Positions 30,448-39,922 are shown, counted from the first letter of the stretch. The stretch: DNA of 64,000 nucleotides from Actinoplanes sichuanensis (GCF_033097365.1 NZ_AP028461.1:10257501-10321500), one strand, 5' to 3'. Made by a program: numbers and translations. Notes: generated from the letters alone by a model not told the origin.

Positions 30448-31062
30448 TCAGCGGCGCCAGAGGGAGGTGATCGGAACGTTCATGTCGGCGAGAAGACGCC
30501 GCAGCAGCGGCAGTGAGAGACCGATCACATTGCCCGGGTCGCCTTCGATCCGCTCGACGAAGGCGCCCCCACGCCCATCGAGCGTGAACGCTCCCGCCAC
30601 CTGAAGCGGCTCACCCGACGCCACATAGGCCTCGATCTCCGCGTCGGTGACATCAGCGAAATGCACGGTCGTAGTACCGACCGCCTCGGCCTGAAGCCCG
30701 CTGACCAGGCCGGTCAGGTGATGCCCGGTGTGCAGCACTCCGGACTTCCCGCGCATGGCGGTCCACCGTTTGATCGCCTCGTCGGCGCTGTCCGGCTTCC
30801 CGAACACTTCCCCTTCGAACGCCAGCACCGAATCACACCCCAGCACCAGCGCAGCCGGATCCGCGGGCAGGTTGGCGGCGACGGTACGAGCCTTCATCCG
30901 AGCAAGGGCAAGACTGGTCGTATAGGCGTCATCAGCATCGACGACACTCTCGTCCACGCCACTGACGATCACCTCAGCGTCGATCCCGGCCCCGGTGAGC
31001 AGCGCCCGCCGAGCAGGGCTGGCCGAGGCAAGAATCAGGCGATACACGATGTCGGTCTGCAC
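30448..31062 (-). CDS. maf: Maf-family nucleotide pyrophosphatase
   Basis: About 204 residues. Maf proteins hydrolyse dTTP/UTP or modified nucleoside triphosphates to monophosphates and influence septation. Visible are the N-terminal ILASASPARRALL, the acidic VLGCDSVLAFEGEVFGKP and the C-terminal DPGNVIGLSLP. The GTG at 31060-31062 lies eight bases after TAGGCT (31071-31076); a GTG at 31044 would give the compact VYRLILASAS start. In M. tuberculosis maf lies between accE5 and accA3. Confidence 0.9.
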   Translation of the reverse strand: MQTDIVYRLILASASPARRALLTGAGIDAEVIVSGVDESVVDADDAYTTSLALARMKARTVAANLPADPAALVLGCDSVLAFEGEVFGKPDSADEAIKRWTAMRGKSGVLHTGHHLTGLVSGLQAEAVGTTTVHFADVTDAEIEAYVASGEPLQVAGAFTLDGRGGAFVERIEGDPGNVIGLSLPLLRRLLADMNVPITSLWRR

Positions 31063-31153
31063 GACAATCGAGCCTACAAGCCCCACCGATATAAAACCGT
31101 GAGCAACCGGCGTGTTTCAGCCACGTTCTCCACCAAACCGCCAGCTCGCCGGC

Positions 31154-31195
31154 TTGAGTTCGCCGCTTTGAGTTCGCCGCTTTGAGTTCGCCGCC
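31154..31195. repeat. 14-bp tandem repeat, three copies
   Basis: Unit TTGAGTTCGCCGCT at 31154-31167, 31168-31181 and 31182-31195 (last base C), at the junction between maf and the type VII cassette. Confidence 0.85.
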
Positions 31196-31300
31196 CCGCG
31201 GCTCCGCCCAAAGCCGCCAGCCGTCATGGGAGATTCCCGCCGGAAGATGCTGGGGAGAGTCTGCACTCAGACCCGCGATGTTGGGAGGAGGCCGGTCACG

Positions 31301-32443
31301 TCAGGAGGAGACCCGCCGCCGCCGTCGGACCAGAAGCACAAGAACCGTTCCCAAGGCGACAACTGCGGCCCCGATCCCCGCGAAGAGCGGCAGATTGCCA
31401 CCAGCGGGTTCCGGAGCAGCCACCGCCGGCGAGGCGCTCGCTCCCGAAGGCGCCACACTCCCAGCCGAAGAAACAGCAGAAGGCGAAGCCGCCCCACCGC
31501 TACCCGACGGATTGAGAGGAGGCACATCAGCAGTCAGAGCCTTGACGACGTTGAGAACCCCATACCCACACTGGTCATCCCGCCCAGGCGGCCCGTTGTC
31601 ATCAGCAGTAGCAGTAAGCCGATGAATAACCTCAGCCGCAGAAAGCCCCGGAAACTTAGCCCGAACGAGAGCAGCCGCCCCCGAAACAATCGCCGCCGCC
31701 TCGGAAGTGCCATCGGCCTTCTCGTATTTATTGCCGATTCCGGTTGTTGCTATATCAACTCCGGGAGCGCACAGCCCAACTTCCGGGCCGGTTATTGAGA
31801 AATCGGCATGCACGCCTTGTCTATTAGAGGCGCCAACGGCAAGGACGCCTGGTAAGGCGGCCGGATATCCTAGCTTTAGATTCTCCCAGGTATTTCCTGT
31901 TCCAGCTACGACAATAGCGTCGGCAACGATCGCCTTTTCGACCGCATCGTTGATAGCTCGGGAAGCTCCGGCTGAGACCGAAACGTTGATAACATCAGCC
32001 TTTGCTGTTGCGGCCCACTCGATGCCGTCGGCAAGGCCCTTGCCGTTATCGCGTGCCCCAATGGCTTTTATGGGAATCAGGGACGCGCTGGGAGCTAATC
32101 CCAATATGCCGTCGGTATTGCCGTGTCCATGTGCAGCTATGACGCCAGCCATGCGGGTGCCGTGGCCATCCTTATCGATCTGGCCCTTGCCGTCCCCGCC
32201 TGAGACGGTGTCGGTTCCTCGTCTGAGGCTTCCAGTTAGGTCGCGATGGGGGAATACCCCGCTATCGACTAAGGCAACCGTCACTCCGGCTCCTTTAGTG
32301 CTCTGGTGGACTTGGGTAACCTTAAGCGCTTGCAAATGCCATTGCTGTTCTCGTACCGTGTCGGCATAAGCGGGCGAGATTAAGGCGATGGAAGCCGCGA
32401 TCGTAGCTGCTCCGAGTGTCGCTGCTATTGCTTCAGGCCTCAC
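31301..32443 (-). CDS. mycP: Mycosin: type VII secretion-associated subtilisin-like protease
   Basis: 380-residue S8 protease. Signal peptide (about 1-27, SPAYA), catalytic Asp60 (VALVDSGV), His94 (DGHGTRMAG), oxyanion Asn in GTGNT and Ser247 (DGTSEAA). A Pro/Ser/Ala linker leads to a C-terminal transmembrane helix and RRRRR anchor. This is the mycosin layout: an extracytoplasmic protease tethered beside the ESX membrane complex. The GTG at 32441-32443 directly abuts the stop of the upstream gene, so translation is coupled. Base composition and codon use are less GC-biased than in the flanking genes. Confidence 0.9.
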   Translation of the reverse strand: MRPEAIAATLGAATIAASIALISPAYADTVREQQWHLQALKVTQVHQSTKGAGVTVALVDSGVFPHRDLTGSLRRGTDTVSGGDGKGQIDKDGHGTRMAGVIAAHGHGNTDGILGLAPSASLIPIKAIGARDNGKGLADGIEWAATAKADVINVSVSAGASRAINDAVEKAIVADAIVVAGTGNTWENLKLGYPAALPGVLAVGASNRQGVHADFSITGPEVGLCAPGVDIATTGIGNKYEKADGTSEAAAIVSGAAALVRAKFPGLSAAEVIHRLTATADDNGPPGRDDQCGYGVLNVVKALTADVPPLNPSGSGGAASPSAVSSAGSVAPSGASASPAVAAPEPAGGNLPLFAGIGAAVVALGTVLVLLVRRRRRVSS

Positions 32444-33751
32444 CTAGCGTCCACCAATGGTGGGGCCTGGATTGATTCGTTGCTCTTCGGAAGGAAGTAG
32501 GACTGGATCGATTCCTTCTATTGTCTGCCAGGGATTGTCCGGGTCCCAGTGTTGCGGGTTCCGGTCTTCGCTGGCCCGGGAGTGGCCTTTGCGCCCTCCT
32601 GCAACAGTGCCGTCCTGTCCAATCAGGCCGCCAATTGGATTAATTCGTTGCGTGCTGCGGGCCGATGATCCTGCCGGTGAAGTTCGGCCGCCAGTTTGAG
32701 AGCCGCCGATCAATCCGTTTGGCGATCCTCCGATCATTCCTCCAGGGGGAAGTGATGTTCCTCGCGCTCCGGTATTGGGCGGCATCGTGCCGATCGGCGC
32801 GATGTTCGTTGTCGGGGGGCGAAGTGGAGCTGAGGAGGGGGATCCTGGTGTGAATGTCAAGGGGTTGAGTGCATTGGAAGGCGGCGTCGTGGTTGGCGGA
32901 GGGTTTCCCGTGGTTGGCGGAATTAAAGTTGTCGGTGGAGGTTGAGTCTTTGTGCCGCCCAGGACAGGTCCCTCCGTGGAGGGTTTGGATGACCCTGGAC
33001 CGCTGCCGTTGGGTGCTTCTGTTCCCCTATTATTTCCCGAATTGGGGACGGTGGGCTTCGATATCTTCGATGGATTCATAGGCCGTGGAGAAAAAGGCGG
33101 AATCATCGACGGCATGCTAGCTCCGCTGCCGCCCGAACCAATGGTGTCGGGGCTTCCGTCAATTCCGGACAGCAAGGAGTAGGGCATCGGGGCGATGAAG
33201 GTGGTCTGGGCGGCAGCGAGTTCGGCCGATAGGGACTGCATGGTGTTGCGGGCCTGCTGCTCGAGCTCGGCCTGCCGGCTGTAAGGCACCGGAGGCGTTG
33301 TGGGCAACGGATCCATGGTTGCCAGCGCGGTTTCCTGCTGGGCTTTCTCGAACTCCTGGAGCTTCAACTGGTTCTGCGCGTATTCCTTCTGGATGCGGTC
33401 GAGCGCCGTCTTGCTCTCGTCCACGGCGTCGATCGCGCTGATGAGCGCGCGCTTGTTGATGTTGGCCGCGAGCCGGGTCTCTTCGAGGCTGGTGATGAGT
33501 TGCTCAAGGCGTTCCAGGTAGGCGTATGAGGCCTTGCTCCTCTCGGGAGGCCATGCGTCGGCCAGTCGGTCTCGGTAGGACCGCACCTGACGCAAATGGT
33601 TCTCGAGGAGGATGGCCGATCTCTCCCACGCGCCGCCCATCTCTCGATGTGGGCCGCTGTTGTGGTCCTTGAGTAGTCCCCAGATGGCCTCGACCGACAT
33701 GCCGGCCCAACTGGTGCCGCTGATTCCGCCGTAAGGATCCTCGGCCATCAT
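32444..33751 (-). CDS. Putative type VII secretion substrate, PPE/WXG-like helical N-terminus with proline-rich tail
   Basis: 435 residues. The first 200 residues are helical with repeated Trp positions (SWAGMSVEAIWGLL, GAWERSA, DAWPPERS near 67) and YAYLE, reminiscent of PPE/WXG substrates. From about residue 210 the chain is low-complexity Pro/Gly/Ser/Thr (TPPTTTPP-like, GGMIGGSPNGLIGG). No signal peptide or membrane helix, as expected for an ESX substrate. The ATG at 33749-33751 overlaps the previous gene's TGA (ATGA). Coupled to the mycosin gene downstream. Assignment rests on pattern and context; no conserved family name is certain. Confidence 0.7.
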   Translation of the reverse strand: MMAEDPYGGISGTSWAGMSVEAIWGLLKDHNSGPHREMGGAWERSAILLENHLRQVRSYRDRLADAWPPERSKASYAYLERLEQLITSLEETRLAANINKRALISAIDAVDESKTALDRIQKEYAQNQLKLQEFEKAQQETALATMDPLPTTPPVPYSRQAELEQQARNTMQSLSAELAAAQTTFIAPMPYSLLSGIDGSPDTIGSGGSGASMPSMIPPFSPRPMNPSKISKPTVPNSGNNRGTEAPNGSGPGSSKPSTEGPVLGGTKTQPPPTTLIPPTTGNPPPTTTPPSNALNPLTFTPGSPSSAPLRPPTTNIAPIGTMPPNTGARGTSLPPGGMIGGSPNGLIGGSQTGGRTSPAGSSARSTQRINPIGGLIGQDGTVAGGRKGHSRASEDRNPQHWDPDNPWQTIEGIDPVLLPSEEQRINPGPTIGGR

Positions 33752-34197
33752 TCGCCCCCGGGAATGATCTCGGTCTGGGTTTCCGTGCTGTTCGGGAACG
33801 GCGCCCCGGTCTCGCCGGTCTTCTCGAACTGGGCGGTCACGTCGGAGACCTTGGCGCGGGCGAAGGCGTCCGCACCGCGGTACTGCTCGCTGATGCCGCT
33901 CGCGGCGCTCGCGAACTTGTAGGTGCCGTCGGTGTAACCGGCCACGTTCATCTGAGTGGCGATCTGTACCTGATCGTGCGCGTACAGGAACAGGTGCAGC
34001 TCGTAGAAATTCGTTTCGGGGAGCTGCTTGATCATGGTGTCGCTCACCGCGTCCGCGTAGGGGGCGTAGTGCTGCTCGATGTCGAACTTCAACTGCGCCG
34101 CGAACTGCTCCATGGCGTTGATGTCCGCCTCGATGGCGCCGAAATCGGTGTATTCGACATTGCCCAACCACCCGGGCGAGTCTCTGTACTCGGACAA
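33748..34197 (-). CDS. Putative type VII secretion substrate/partner
   Basis: 149 residues, predicted helical, no signal peptide. It contains WLG near the start, a helix around AIEADINAMEQFAAQLKFDI and YRGAD (about residue 106), which fits the YxxxD/E export motif. The TTG at 34195-34197 is preferred because AAGGA lies seven bases upstream; an ATG 15 bases earlier lacks one. First gene of a three-gene coupled set with the proline-rich protein and the mycosin. No ATPase (EccC) or EccB/D gene is present in the window, so it must use a machine encoded elsewhere. Confidence 0.65.
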   Translation of the reverse strand: MSEYRDSPGWLGNVEYTDFGAIEADINAMEQFAAQLKFDIEQHYAPYADAVSDTMIKQLPETNFYELHLFLYAHDQVQIATQMNVAGYTDGTYKFASAASGISEQYRGADAFARAKVSDVTAQFEKTGETGAPFPNSTETQTEIIPGGE

Positions 34198-34283
34198 GTG
34201 GCGTCCTTCCATCGATCGGCGGCGAATGACTCTGAGAGGTTAGCGAATCTGCGCCAGTGCTACCGCCCCCTGTGGATGACGCC

Positions 34284-34481
34284 TCAGTGGGGGAGGGCTG
34301 CCGTCTGCCAGCTTCGTGGGGTGGCTGCCGGGCGGGCCGAGCGGAGCCAATCTGAGGGGGCTTGGGGTGCCGTGGGGTAATTGACCGAAGTGGATCGAGA
34401 TGTCAGGATGGCGGCCAACGCTGCCACCTCATGATCGTCTAGGCTTCCTCGTACGACGCTGACCAGCGGTTCCGCATTCAT
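34284..34481 (-). CDS. accE: Acyl-CoA carboxylase epsilon subunit
   Basis: 65 residues, MNAEPLVSVVRGSLDDHE onward, matching the small epsilon subunit that stabilises actinobacterial acyl-CoA carboxylase holoenzymes: VxVVRG near the start, an alternating Ala/Leu helix (EVAALAAIL), then W-R-S-A-R and a C-terminal RSWQTAALPH. The ATG at 34479-34481 has TACGCT six bases upstream, consistent with a leaderless mRNA. It normally follows accD directly; here the accD gene is 3.9 kb away beyond three opposite-strand genes, and maf is on the other side of the type VII cassette. Confidence 0.8.
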   Translation of the reverse strand: MNAEPLVSVVRGSLDDHEVAALAAILTSRSTSVNYPTAPQAPSDWLRSARPAATPRSWQTAALPH

Positions 34482-34487
34482 CAACCG

Positions 34488-34493
34488 AGCGTA
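34488..34493 (-). promoter_or_regulatory. -10 hexamer TACGCT for accE
   Basis: Six bases before the ATG at 34481. It indicates that accE has its own promoter although it is separated from accD. Confidence 0.4.
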
Positions 34494-34569
34494 CGACCTG
34501 GGGCCGGAGATCCGGTGACACGTGTCCCACACTCGGCTGATCAATTCGCGGCCGCTCGACAGAACCAGG

Positions 34570-34575
34570 TATTTT
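34570..34575 (+). promoter_or_regulatory. -10 hexamer TATTTT for the kinase gene
   Basis: Seven bases before the ATG at 34583, an unusually AT-rich hexamer for this region. It supports ATG rather than the GTG three bases earlier. Confidence 0.45.
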
Positions 34576-34582
34576 CTGCGTG

Positions 34583-37324
34583 ATGTCTTCTTCTCCCCCA
34601 CTCGTTGTCGCTGATCGTTACCGGCTCGTCGCGCCGCTCGGTCAGGGCGGGATGGGACGTGTCTGGCGAGCGACCGATGTCGTCCTGCACCGAGAAGTGG
34701 CGATCAAGGAGCTCGTGCCGCCTCCGGGGCTGACCCCGGGCGAGCGGCAGGAGATGCGCGAGCGCTCCCTTCGCGAGGCCCGTGCCATCGCCCGGCTCAA
34801 CAACATCAACGTGGTGCGTGTCTTCGACGTGCTCAGCACGGACGCCGACCCGTGGATCGTGATGGAGTATGTGGCCTCACGTTCCCTCCAGGACACTCTG
34901 GCGCAGGACGGGCCGTTCAACGCGCTGCGCACCGCGGAGATCGGCCTCGGCGTGCTGAACGCTCTGCGGGCCGCGCACCGTAACGGTGTCGTGCACCGTG
35001 ACGTCAAGCCGGGCAACGTCCTGCTCGGGGCCGACGGTCGGGTGGTGCTCACCGACTTCGGTCTGGCCACGGTCCCCGGTGATCCGAATGTGACACGGAC
35101 CGGTCTGGTGCTCGGTTCGCCGGCCTACATCGCTCCGGAGCGCGCCCGGGACGGCACGGCTGGTCCGGCCGCCGACCTGTGGTCGCTCGGCGCCACTCTC
35201 TACGCCGCGGTCGAGGGTGCCTCGCCGTTCGCCCGTCCGTCGGCGATCGCCACGCTGGCCGCGCTGGCCACCGAGAACGTGCCGGTGGCCCGCAACGCGG
35301 GGCCGCTGAAACCGGTGCTGAACGGTCTGTTGCGCAAGGACCCGGCGCACCGGATCAACGCGGAGGAGGCGGAGCGGCTGCTGTCGCGGGCCGCCGGTCG
35401 CCGCGGCAAGATCACTTTCCCGATGAGCCCGACGATGCGCCGGCCCGGCGCCGGTCGGGAGCGTCCGTCGCTGCCGAGTGGCCCGGGCGGCCCGCCGGTG
35501 CTGCCCGGCTCGGGGTGGGCGACCGCGACGGGTTCGGCCCCGGTCGTACCCAATCCTCGCCCTCCGGTCGCTCAGCCGCCCGGCGCCGACGGGCGTCCGA
35601 TGCCTTTCGCCTCCGGAAAAGCCCAGGTCGGCGGCCAGCCGCCGGAGGCGCCGCGACGCGGCGCCAAACCCCTCGACCCGACGCGAGTCGATACGCCTCC
35701 GGTTCGCGACGATTTCCAACCCCTTTCTGGTACGGGCCACGCGCCCCCACCCGGAGCGGGCACCTCCACGCGTTCGGGTGGCGACCAGAAGCCACGCCCG
35801 GATGCGGGGCGGACACCCCGTCCCGCCGCGGGTCAGGCTCCGGTGTCGGGTGCCGGTCAGGCCCCCGTGTCGAGCGCTGGTCAGGCCCCCGTGTCGGGCG
35901 CCGGTCAGGCCTCCGTGCCGGGTGCCGGGAAAGCGTCGCCCCAGGTGTCGGGTGCCGGAGCGGCGTCCGGTTCCACGGACGCGCCGTCGGCCGTCGGTAG
36001 CAACGCGCCCACCAACGCGTTGCGTACCGGTTTCACCGCCGCCGACGTGGCCGCCAACCGTCGCAAGCAGGCCGCGCCCGAGCACGAGCGTTCCCTCGCT
36101 CAGGCGACCTCGGGCTTCCCCGTGGTGACCCCACGTAACGGCAAGCCCGCCGACAGTGACGACCAGGCGGAGAAGTCCGACGAACCGGCCACTGTCGACG
36201 AGGCCGCCGAGGCGGTCACCCCGGCTCCCGAGCCGGTCGACACGCCCGAGCCGGCCGAGGCCGAAGCGGAATCCACCGACCCGGAGCCGGCGGCCGCCGA
36301 GGAGAAGGCGGAGCCTGCGGCCGACCCGGAGCCGGAGGCCGTCGAAAAGACGGAGCCGGAGCCCGAGGAGACGGTCGCCGAGGAGACGGCCGCCGAGGAC
36401 AAGACCTCCGTGGTCGCCGCGGTCGAGGAGGAGAAGACCTCCCTGCTGCTCCCGGCCGCACGCCCACGTCCGTCCGACGACGACAAGACGTCGGTGGTCA
36501 GCGTGCCGCCGCGCCGCCGCATCGTCACCGCCGCGGAACCCGCCACCCAGGTGGTCGGCGATCTGGGGTCGGATCCCGGGTTCTCCCGCCCGAACCGTCC
36601 GGCGTGGACGCCCATGCAGATGCGGCCGGTCGTTCGCCGTACCACCGGGATAACCATCCTCGGCACGACGCTGACCCGCCGCCAGGCCGCGATCGGCTTG
36701 GGCATCGTTCTGACGTTCCTGCTGCTCGTCGGCATCATCGTGGTGCAGGCGTTCGGTAACGACGACCCGGACGACAAGGATCCGACGAAGGCGCAGGTCA
36801 ACCCGACGACGCAGGTGCAGCCGGGTGGCGGCAAGTCGGAGGGCCCGAAGCAGAGCAGCGGGACGTCACCGAGTCCGGCGAAATCGAGTCCGGCGCCGTC
36901 GTCGGCGAGTCCCGAGATCCCGGCCGGCTGGCGTATGTATCAGGGCGACGGCTGGCGTTTCCCGGTGCCGAACAGCGTGTCGTACCGTGGTGGCAGCACC
37001 GGGACGACCCTCGACTGGGGCAACGGCCGGCAGATTCGCGTCGACATCGTGCCCGGCAAGAACGACCCGGTCGACTACTTGAAGAGCGACCGGAACACCG
37101 GCTATGACAAAACCGGTCCGATCCTCCGTGACTTCAACGGCATCCAAGCCGCTGACCTCGAGTATTACCGCAACGCGAGTGGCGGCACCACGCAGCGGGT
37201 GGTGCGTCGGGTGTTCGTGGTCAAGAGCACGACCTACGTGCTGACGTGGTACACGGTGGCCGACGACTGGGAAGCGGCCAAGGGCGACCTGCAGAACATC
37301 TACGCGGGGTTCCAGGCGAAGTAG
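34583..37324 (+). CDS. PknB-type receptor Ser/Thr protein kinase
   Basis: 913 residues. Kinase domain (about 10-270): LGQGGMG, ATP lysine in VAIKEL (about 40), HRDVKPGN (about 138), DFG (about 158). A very long disordered linker (about 275-700) includes four GQAPVSGA-type repeats (about 416-448) and a Glu/Pro/Ala-rich block. One transmembrane helix (IGLGIVLTFLLLVGIIVV, about 702-725) leads through a Ser/Pro stalk to an extracellular domain (about 765-913, PAGWRMYQGDGWRFPVP). There are no PASTA repeats, so the signal is not muropeptide of the classical kind. The M50 protease gene downstream suggests a membrane signalling unit (inference). Confidence 0.9.
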   Translation: MSSSPPLVVADRYRLVAPLGQGGMGRVWRATDVVLHREVAIKELVPPPGLTPGERQEMRERSLREARAIARLNNINVVRVFDVLSTDADPWIVMEYVASRSLQDTLAQDGPFNALRTAEIGLGVLNALRAAHRNGVVHRDVKPGNVLLGADGRVVLTDFGLATVPGDPNVTRTGLVLGSPAYIAPERARDGTAGPAADLWSLGATLYAAVEGASPFARPSAIATLAALATENVPVARNAGPLKPVLNGLLRKDPAHRINAEEAERLLSRAAGRRGKITFPMSPTMRRPGAGRERPSLPSGPGGPPVLPGSGWATATGSAPVVPNPRPPVAQPPGADGRPMPFASGKAQVGGQPPEAPRRGAKPLDPTRVDTPPVRDDFQPLSGTGHAPPPGAGTSTRSGGDQKPRPDAGRTPRPAAGQAPVSGAGQAPVSSAGQAPVSGAGQASVPGAGKASPQVSGAGAASGSTDAPSAVGSNAPTNALRTGFTAADVAANRRKQAAPEHERSLAQATSGFPVVTPRNGKPADSDDQAEKSDEPATVDEAAEAVTPAPEPVDTPEPAEAEAESTDPEPAAAEEKAEPAADPEPEAVEKTEPEPEETVAEETAAEDKTSVVAAVEEEKTSLLLPAARPRPSDDDKTSVVSVPPRRRIVTAAEPATQVVGDLGSDPGFSRPNRPAWTPMQMRPVVRRTTGITILGTTLTRRQAAIGLGIVLTFLLLVGIIVVQAFGNDDPDDKDPTKAQVNPTTQVQPGGGKSEGPKQSSGTSPSPAKSSPAPSSASPEIPAGWRMYQGDGWRFPVPNSVSYRGGSTGTTLDWGNGRQIRVDIVPGKNDPVDYLKSDRNTGYDKTGPILRDFNGIQAADLEYYRNASGGTTQRVVRRVFVVKSTTYVLTWYTVADDWEAAKGDLQNIYAGFQAK
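35831..35926 (+). repeat. 24-bp tandem repeat in the kinase linker
   Basis: Four units beginning GGTCAGGC at 35831, 35855, 35879 and 35903, each coding a variant of GQAPVSGA. The copies differ by several substitutions, mainly at third positions. Confidence 0.85.
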
Positions 37325-37333
37325 GTGCGTGAG

Positions 37334-37369
37334 ATCCGTGATGTTGGGTAGTTATCCAGCATCACGGAT
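37334..37369 (+). terminator. Hairpin between kinase gene and small membrane protein gene
   Basis: Perfect 10-bp arms ATCCGTGATG (37334-37343) and CATCACGGAT (37360-37369). The second arm abuts the GGAGGT ribosome site of the next gene, so the structure could end the kinase mRNA or limit translation of the next frame. Confidence 0.55.
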
Positions 37370-37380
37370 GGAGGTGCATC

Positions 37381-37596
37381 ATGAACTGCCGACGGCACGG
37401 CAGTAAGCCGACGATCGCTCTGTGGATGCTGGTGGCGGCGGCCGACGTCGCGATCGTGGCGTCCGCCGGTCTGCTCACGTTGATGCTGGTTCTGACGCTG
37501 CTCGCGGTCACCGTCGCCGGCGGGGTGTACGCCGCCCGGTCGCTGGGCCGCCGCAATCCGGAACCGGCCAAGGCCGTGGTCAGGCGACGCGCATAG
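37381..37596 (+). CDS. Small two-helix membrane protein
   Basis: 71 residues with two hydrophobic segments (ALWMLVAAADVAIVASAGLL and LMLVLTLLAVTVAGGVYA) and a basic C-terminus (RRNPEPAKAVVRRRA). GGAGGT lies five bases before the ATG at 37381, one of the strongest ribosome sites in this part of the window. It lies between the kinase and the M50 protease. Function unknown. Confidence 0.75.
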   Translation: MNCRRHGSKPTIALWMLVAAADVAIVASAGLLTLMLVLTLLAVTVAGGVYAARSLGRRNPEPAKAVVRRRA

Positions 37597-37606
37597 CGGA
37601 ATCGGC

Positions 37607-37612
37607 TACAGT
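37607..37612 (+). promoter_or_regulatory. -10 hexamer TACAGT for the M50 gene
   Basis: Seven bases before the GTG at 37620, with no Shine-Dalgarno; supports a separate leaderless transcript. Confidence 0.4.
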
Positions 37613-37619
37613 CCCCGGC

Positions 37620-38363
37620 GTGTTGTCGATCGACGGTGTGACTGATCTCTGGGACCAGTTGTTGGGCGCGCAGCCCGACCCGCCCGGGATGCTGGTGCTG
37701 CTCACGGCGGTGGCCGGGTTCCTCGCGGTGGCGGTTCGACCGGTGTGGCGGGTGGCCCGTAACGCCGTCACGATCGCCCATGAGGGCGGTCATGCGCTGA
37801 TCGCGCTGCTGACCGGCCGCAAGCTGAAGGGCATCCGCCTGGAATTCGACACGTCCGGCCTGACCCTGTCAGCCGGCCGCCCGACCGGTCTCGGCATGGT
37901 CCTCACCCTGCTCGGCGGCTATATCGCGCCGTCGCTGGTCGGTGTGCTGGGTGCCTGGCTGCTCGGCGGCAACCGGATCACGCTGCTGCTGTGGCTGGCC
38001 GTGGTGCTGCTGCTCCTCATGCTGATCAACATCAGGAACCTGTTCGGTGTGGTGTCGCTGCTGGTCACGGGCGCGATCGTGTTCGCCGTGTCCTGGTATG
38101 CGGAGCCGGAGACGCAGGCGGCCTTCGCGTACGCCGGGGTCTGGTTCCTGCTCTTCGGCGGTGTCCGCCCGGTCTTCGAGCTGCAGAGTCTGCGCAGTCG
38201 GGGCCGGATGCGCGATTCGGACGCCGACCAGTTGGCCCGGCTGACCCATCTGCCGGCGCTGTTCTGGGTCGGCGTCTTCCTCGTCGTGAACCTGATCGCC
38301 CTGGTCTCCGGCGCGTTCCTGCTGGCCGGTCAGTGGCTGCCCGAGGGCGGACTGAGCCTTTAG
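37620..38363 (+). CDS. M50-family membrane metalloprotease
   Basis: 247 residues, about six transmembrane helices. The zinc site HEGGHAL (His54, Glu55, His58) is at the end of the first long helix, and a later N/D ligand is likely in the LINIRNL region. Bacterial M50B proteins of this type are intramembrane proteases, but this short group lacks a PDZ domain. The stop overlaps the accD stop on the other strand by four bases. Substrates are unknown; anti-sigma factors or the neighbouring kinase are candidates by position only. Confidence 0.82.
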   Translation: MLSIDGVTDLWDQLLGAQPDPPGMLVLLTAVAGFLAVAVRPVWRVARNAVTIAHEGGHALIALLTGRKLKGIRLEFDTSGLTLSAGRPTGLGMVLTLLGGYIAPSLVGVLGAWLLGGNRITLLLWLAVVLLLLMLINIRNLFGVVSLLVTGAIVFAVSWYAEPETQAAFAYAGVWFLLFGGVRPVFELQSLRSRGRMRDSDADQLARLTHLPALFWVGVFLVVNLIALVSGAFLLAGQWLPEGGLSL

Positions 38364-39922
38364 AGCGGGATGTTGCCGTGCTTCTTGGGCGGCAGCGTCT
38401 CGCGTTTGGTGCGGAGCATCCGCAGCGCGCGGGTCACTTGGGCGCGGGTCTGTGACGGCTGGATGACCGCGTCCACGTAACCGCGTTCGGCCGCGATGTA
38501 CGGGTTCGCGAGCGTGTCCTCGTACTCCTGGATGAGCTCGGTGCGGCGCTGCGCGGGGTCCTCGGCGGCGGCGAGCTCGCCCCGGTAGAGGATGTTGACC
38601 GCACCCTGCGCACCCATCACCGCGATCTGCGCGGTCGGCCAGGCGAAGTTCACGTCGGCCCCGATGTGCTTGGACCCCATCACGTCGTAGGCCCCGCCGT
38701 ACGCCTTGCGGGTGATGACGGTGACCTTGGGTACGGTCGCCTCCGCGTACGCGTAGATGAGTTTCGCCCCGCGCCTGATGATGCCGTCCCATTCCTGGCC
38801 GGTGCCAGGTAGGAAGCCGGGTACGTCCACGAAGGTCAGCACCGGGATGTTGAACGCGTCACAGGTGCGCACGAATCGGGCGGCCTTCTCCGAGGCGGCG
38901 ATGTCGAGCGTCCCGGCCAGGCTCATCGGCTGGTTGGCCACGACGCCGACCGGTCGGCCCTCGACCCGGCCGAAGCCGACCACGATGTTCTGCGCGTAGA
39001 GCGGCTGGACCTCGAGGAACTCGTCGACGACGGTCTCCACGACCTTCTTGATGTCGTACGGCTGGTTCGGCGAATCCGGGATCAGGGTGTCGAGTTCCAG
39101 GTCCGCCTCGAGTGAAGCGGCCGAGTCGAACACGACCGGCTCGTCCAGGTTGTTGCTCGGCAGGTAGGAGAGCAGCGCGCGAACGTACTCGATCGCGTCC
39201 TCCTCGTCGCTGGCCAGGTAGTGCGCGTTGCCGCTGCGGGTGTTGTGGGTACGCGCCCCGCCCAGCTCCTCCATCCCGACCTCTTCACCGGTGACCGTCT
39301 TGATCACGTCCGGCCCGGTGATGAACATGTGCGACGTCTGGTCGACCATGACGGTGAAGTCGGTGATCGCGGGGGAGTAGACGGCACCGCCCGCGCACGG
39401 CCCCATGATCAGCGAGATCTGCGGGATGACGCCGCTGGCCCGGACGTTGCGGAAGAAGATGTCGGCGTAGAGGCCGAGCGCGACCACACCCTCCTGGATG
39501 CGCGCGCCGCCGGAGTCGTTGATCCCGATGATCGGGCAGCCGATCTTCATGGCCAGGTCGAGCACCTTGACGATCTTCTCGCCGAACACCTCGCCGAGGG
39601 AGCCGCCGAAGACCGTGAAGTCCTGGGAGAAGACGCACACCTGGCGCCCGTCGATGGTGCCGTGTCCGGTGACGACGCCGTCGCCGTATGGCCGGTTCTT
39701 CTCCAGTCCGAAGGCGGTGGACCGGTGCCGGGCCAGTTCGTCGAGCTCGACGAAGGAGTCTTTGTCGAGCAGCAGCTCGATGCGTTCGCGTGCCGTCTTC
39801 TTGCCGCGGGCGTGCTGTTTCTCGATGGCGCGGGCCGATCCGGCGTGCACGGCCTCGTCGGTGCGGCGGGCGAGTTCGGCGAGCTTGCCGGCGGTGGTGT
39901 GGATGTCGGGCTCTGTCGTCAC
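38360..39922 (-). CDS. accD5: Acyl-CoA carboxylase beta subunit (propionyl-CoA carboxylase, AccD5-like)
   Basis: 520-residue carboxyltransferase that moves the carboxyl group from biotin on AccA to propionyl- or acetyl-CoA. Both crotonase-like halves are complete: [37 protein letters not shown] in the first and [28 protein letters not shown] in the second. The GTG at 39920-39922 is chosen because GGAG lies six bases before it; a GTG 15 bases earlier has none. In M. tuberculosis accD5 is followed by accE5 and maf; here that order is interrupted. Confidence 0.93.
   Translation of the reverse strand: MTTEPDIHTTAGKLAELARRTDEAVHAGSARAIEKQHARGKKTARERIELLLDKDSFVELDELARHRSTAFGLEKNRPYGDGVVTGHGTIDGRQVCVFSQDFTVFGGSLGEVFGEKIVKVLDLAMKIGCPIIGINDSGGARIQEGVVALGLYADIFFRNVRASGVIPQISLIMGPCAGGAVYSPAITDFTVMVDQTSHMFITGPDVIKTVTGEEVGMEELGGARTHNTRSGNAHYLASDEEDAIEYVRALLSYLPSNNLDEPVVFDSAASLEADLELDTLIPDSPNQPYDIKKVVETVVDEFLEVQPLYAQNIVVGFGRVEGRPVGVVANQPMSLAGTLDIAASEKAARFVRTCDAFNIPVLTFVDVPGFLPGTGQEWDGIIRRGAKLIYAYAEATVPKVTVITRKAYGGAYDVMGSKHIGADVNFAWPTAQIAVMGAQGAVNILYRGELAAAEDPAQRRTELIQEYEDTLANPYIAAERGYVDAVIQPSQTRAQVTRALRMLRTKRETLPPKKHGNIPL

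Noticed and set aside
30035..30470. Open frames on both strands through the 18-bp arrays (Arg-Gly-Ala and Pro-Ala-Ala repeats)
   Set aside because: Frames are open only because the repeats contain almost no A/T; none has a ribosome site or a plausible start.
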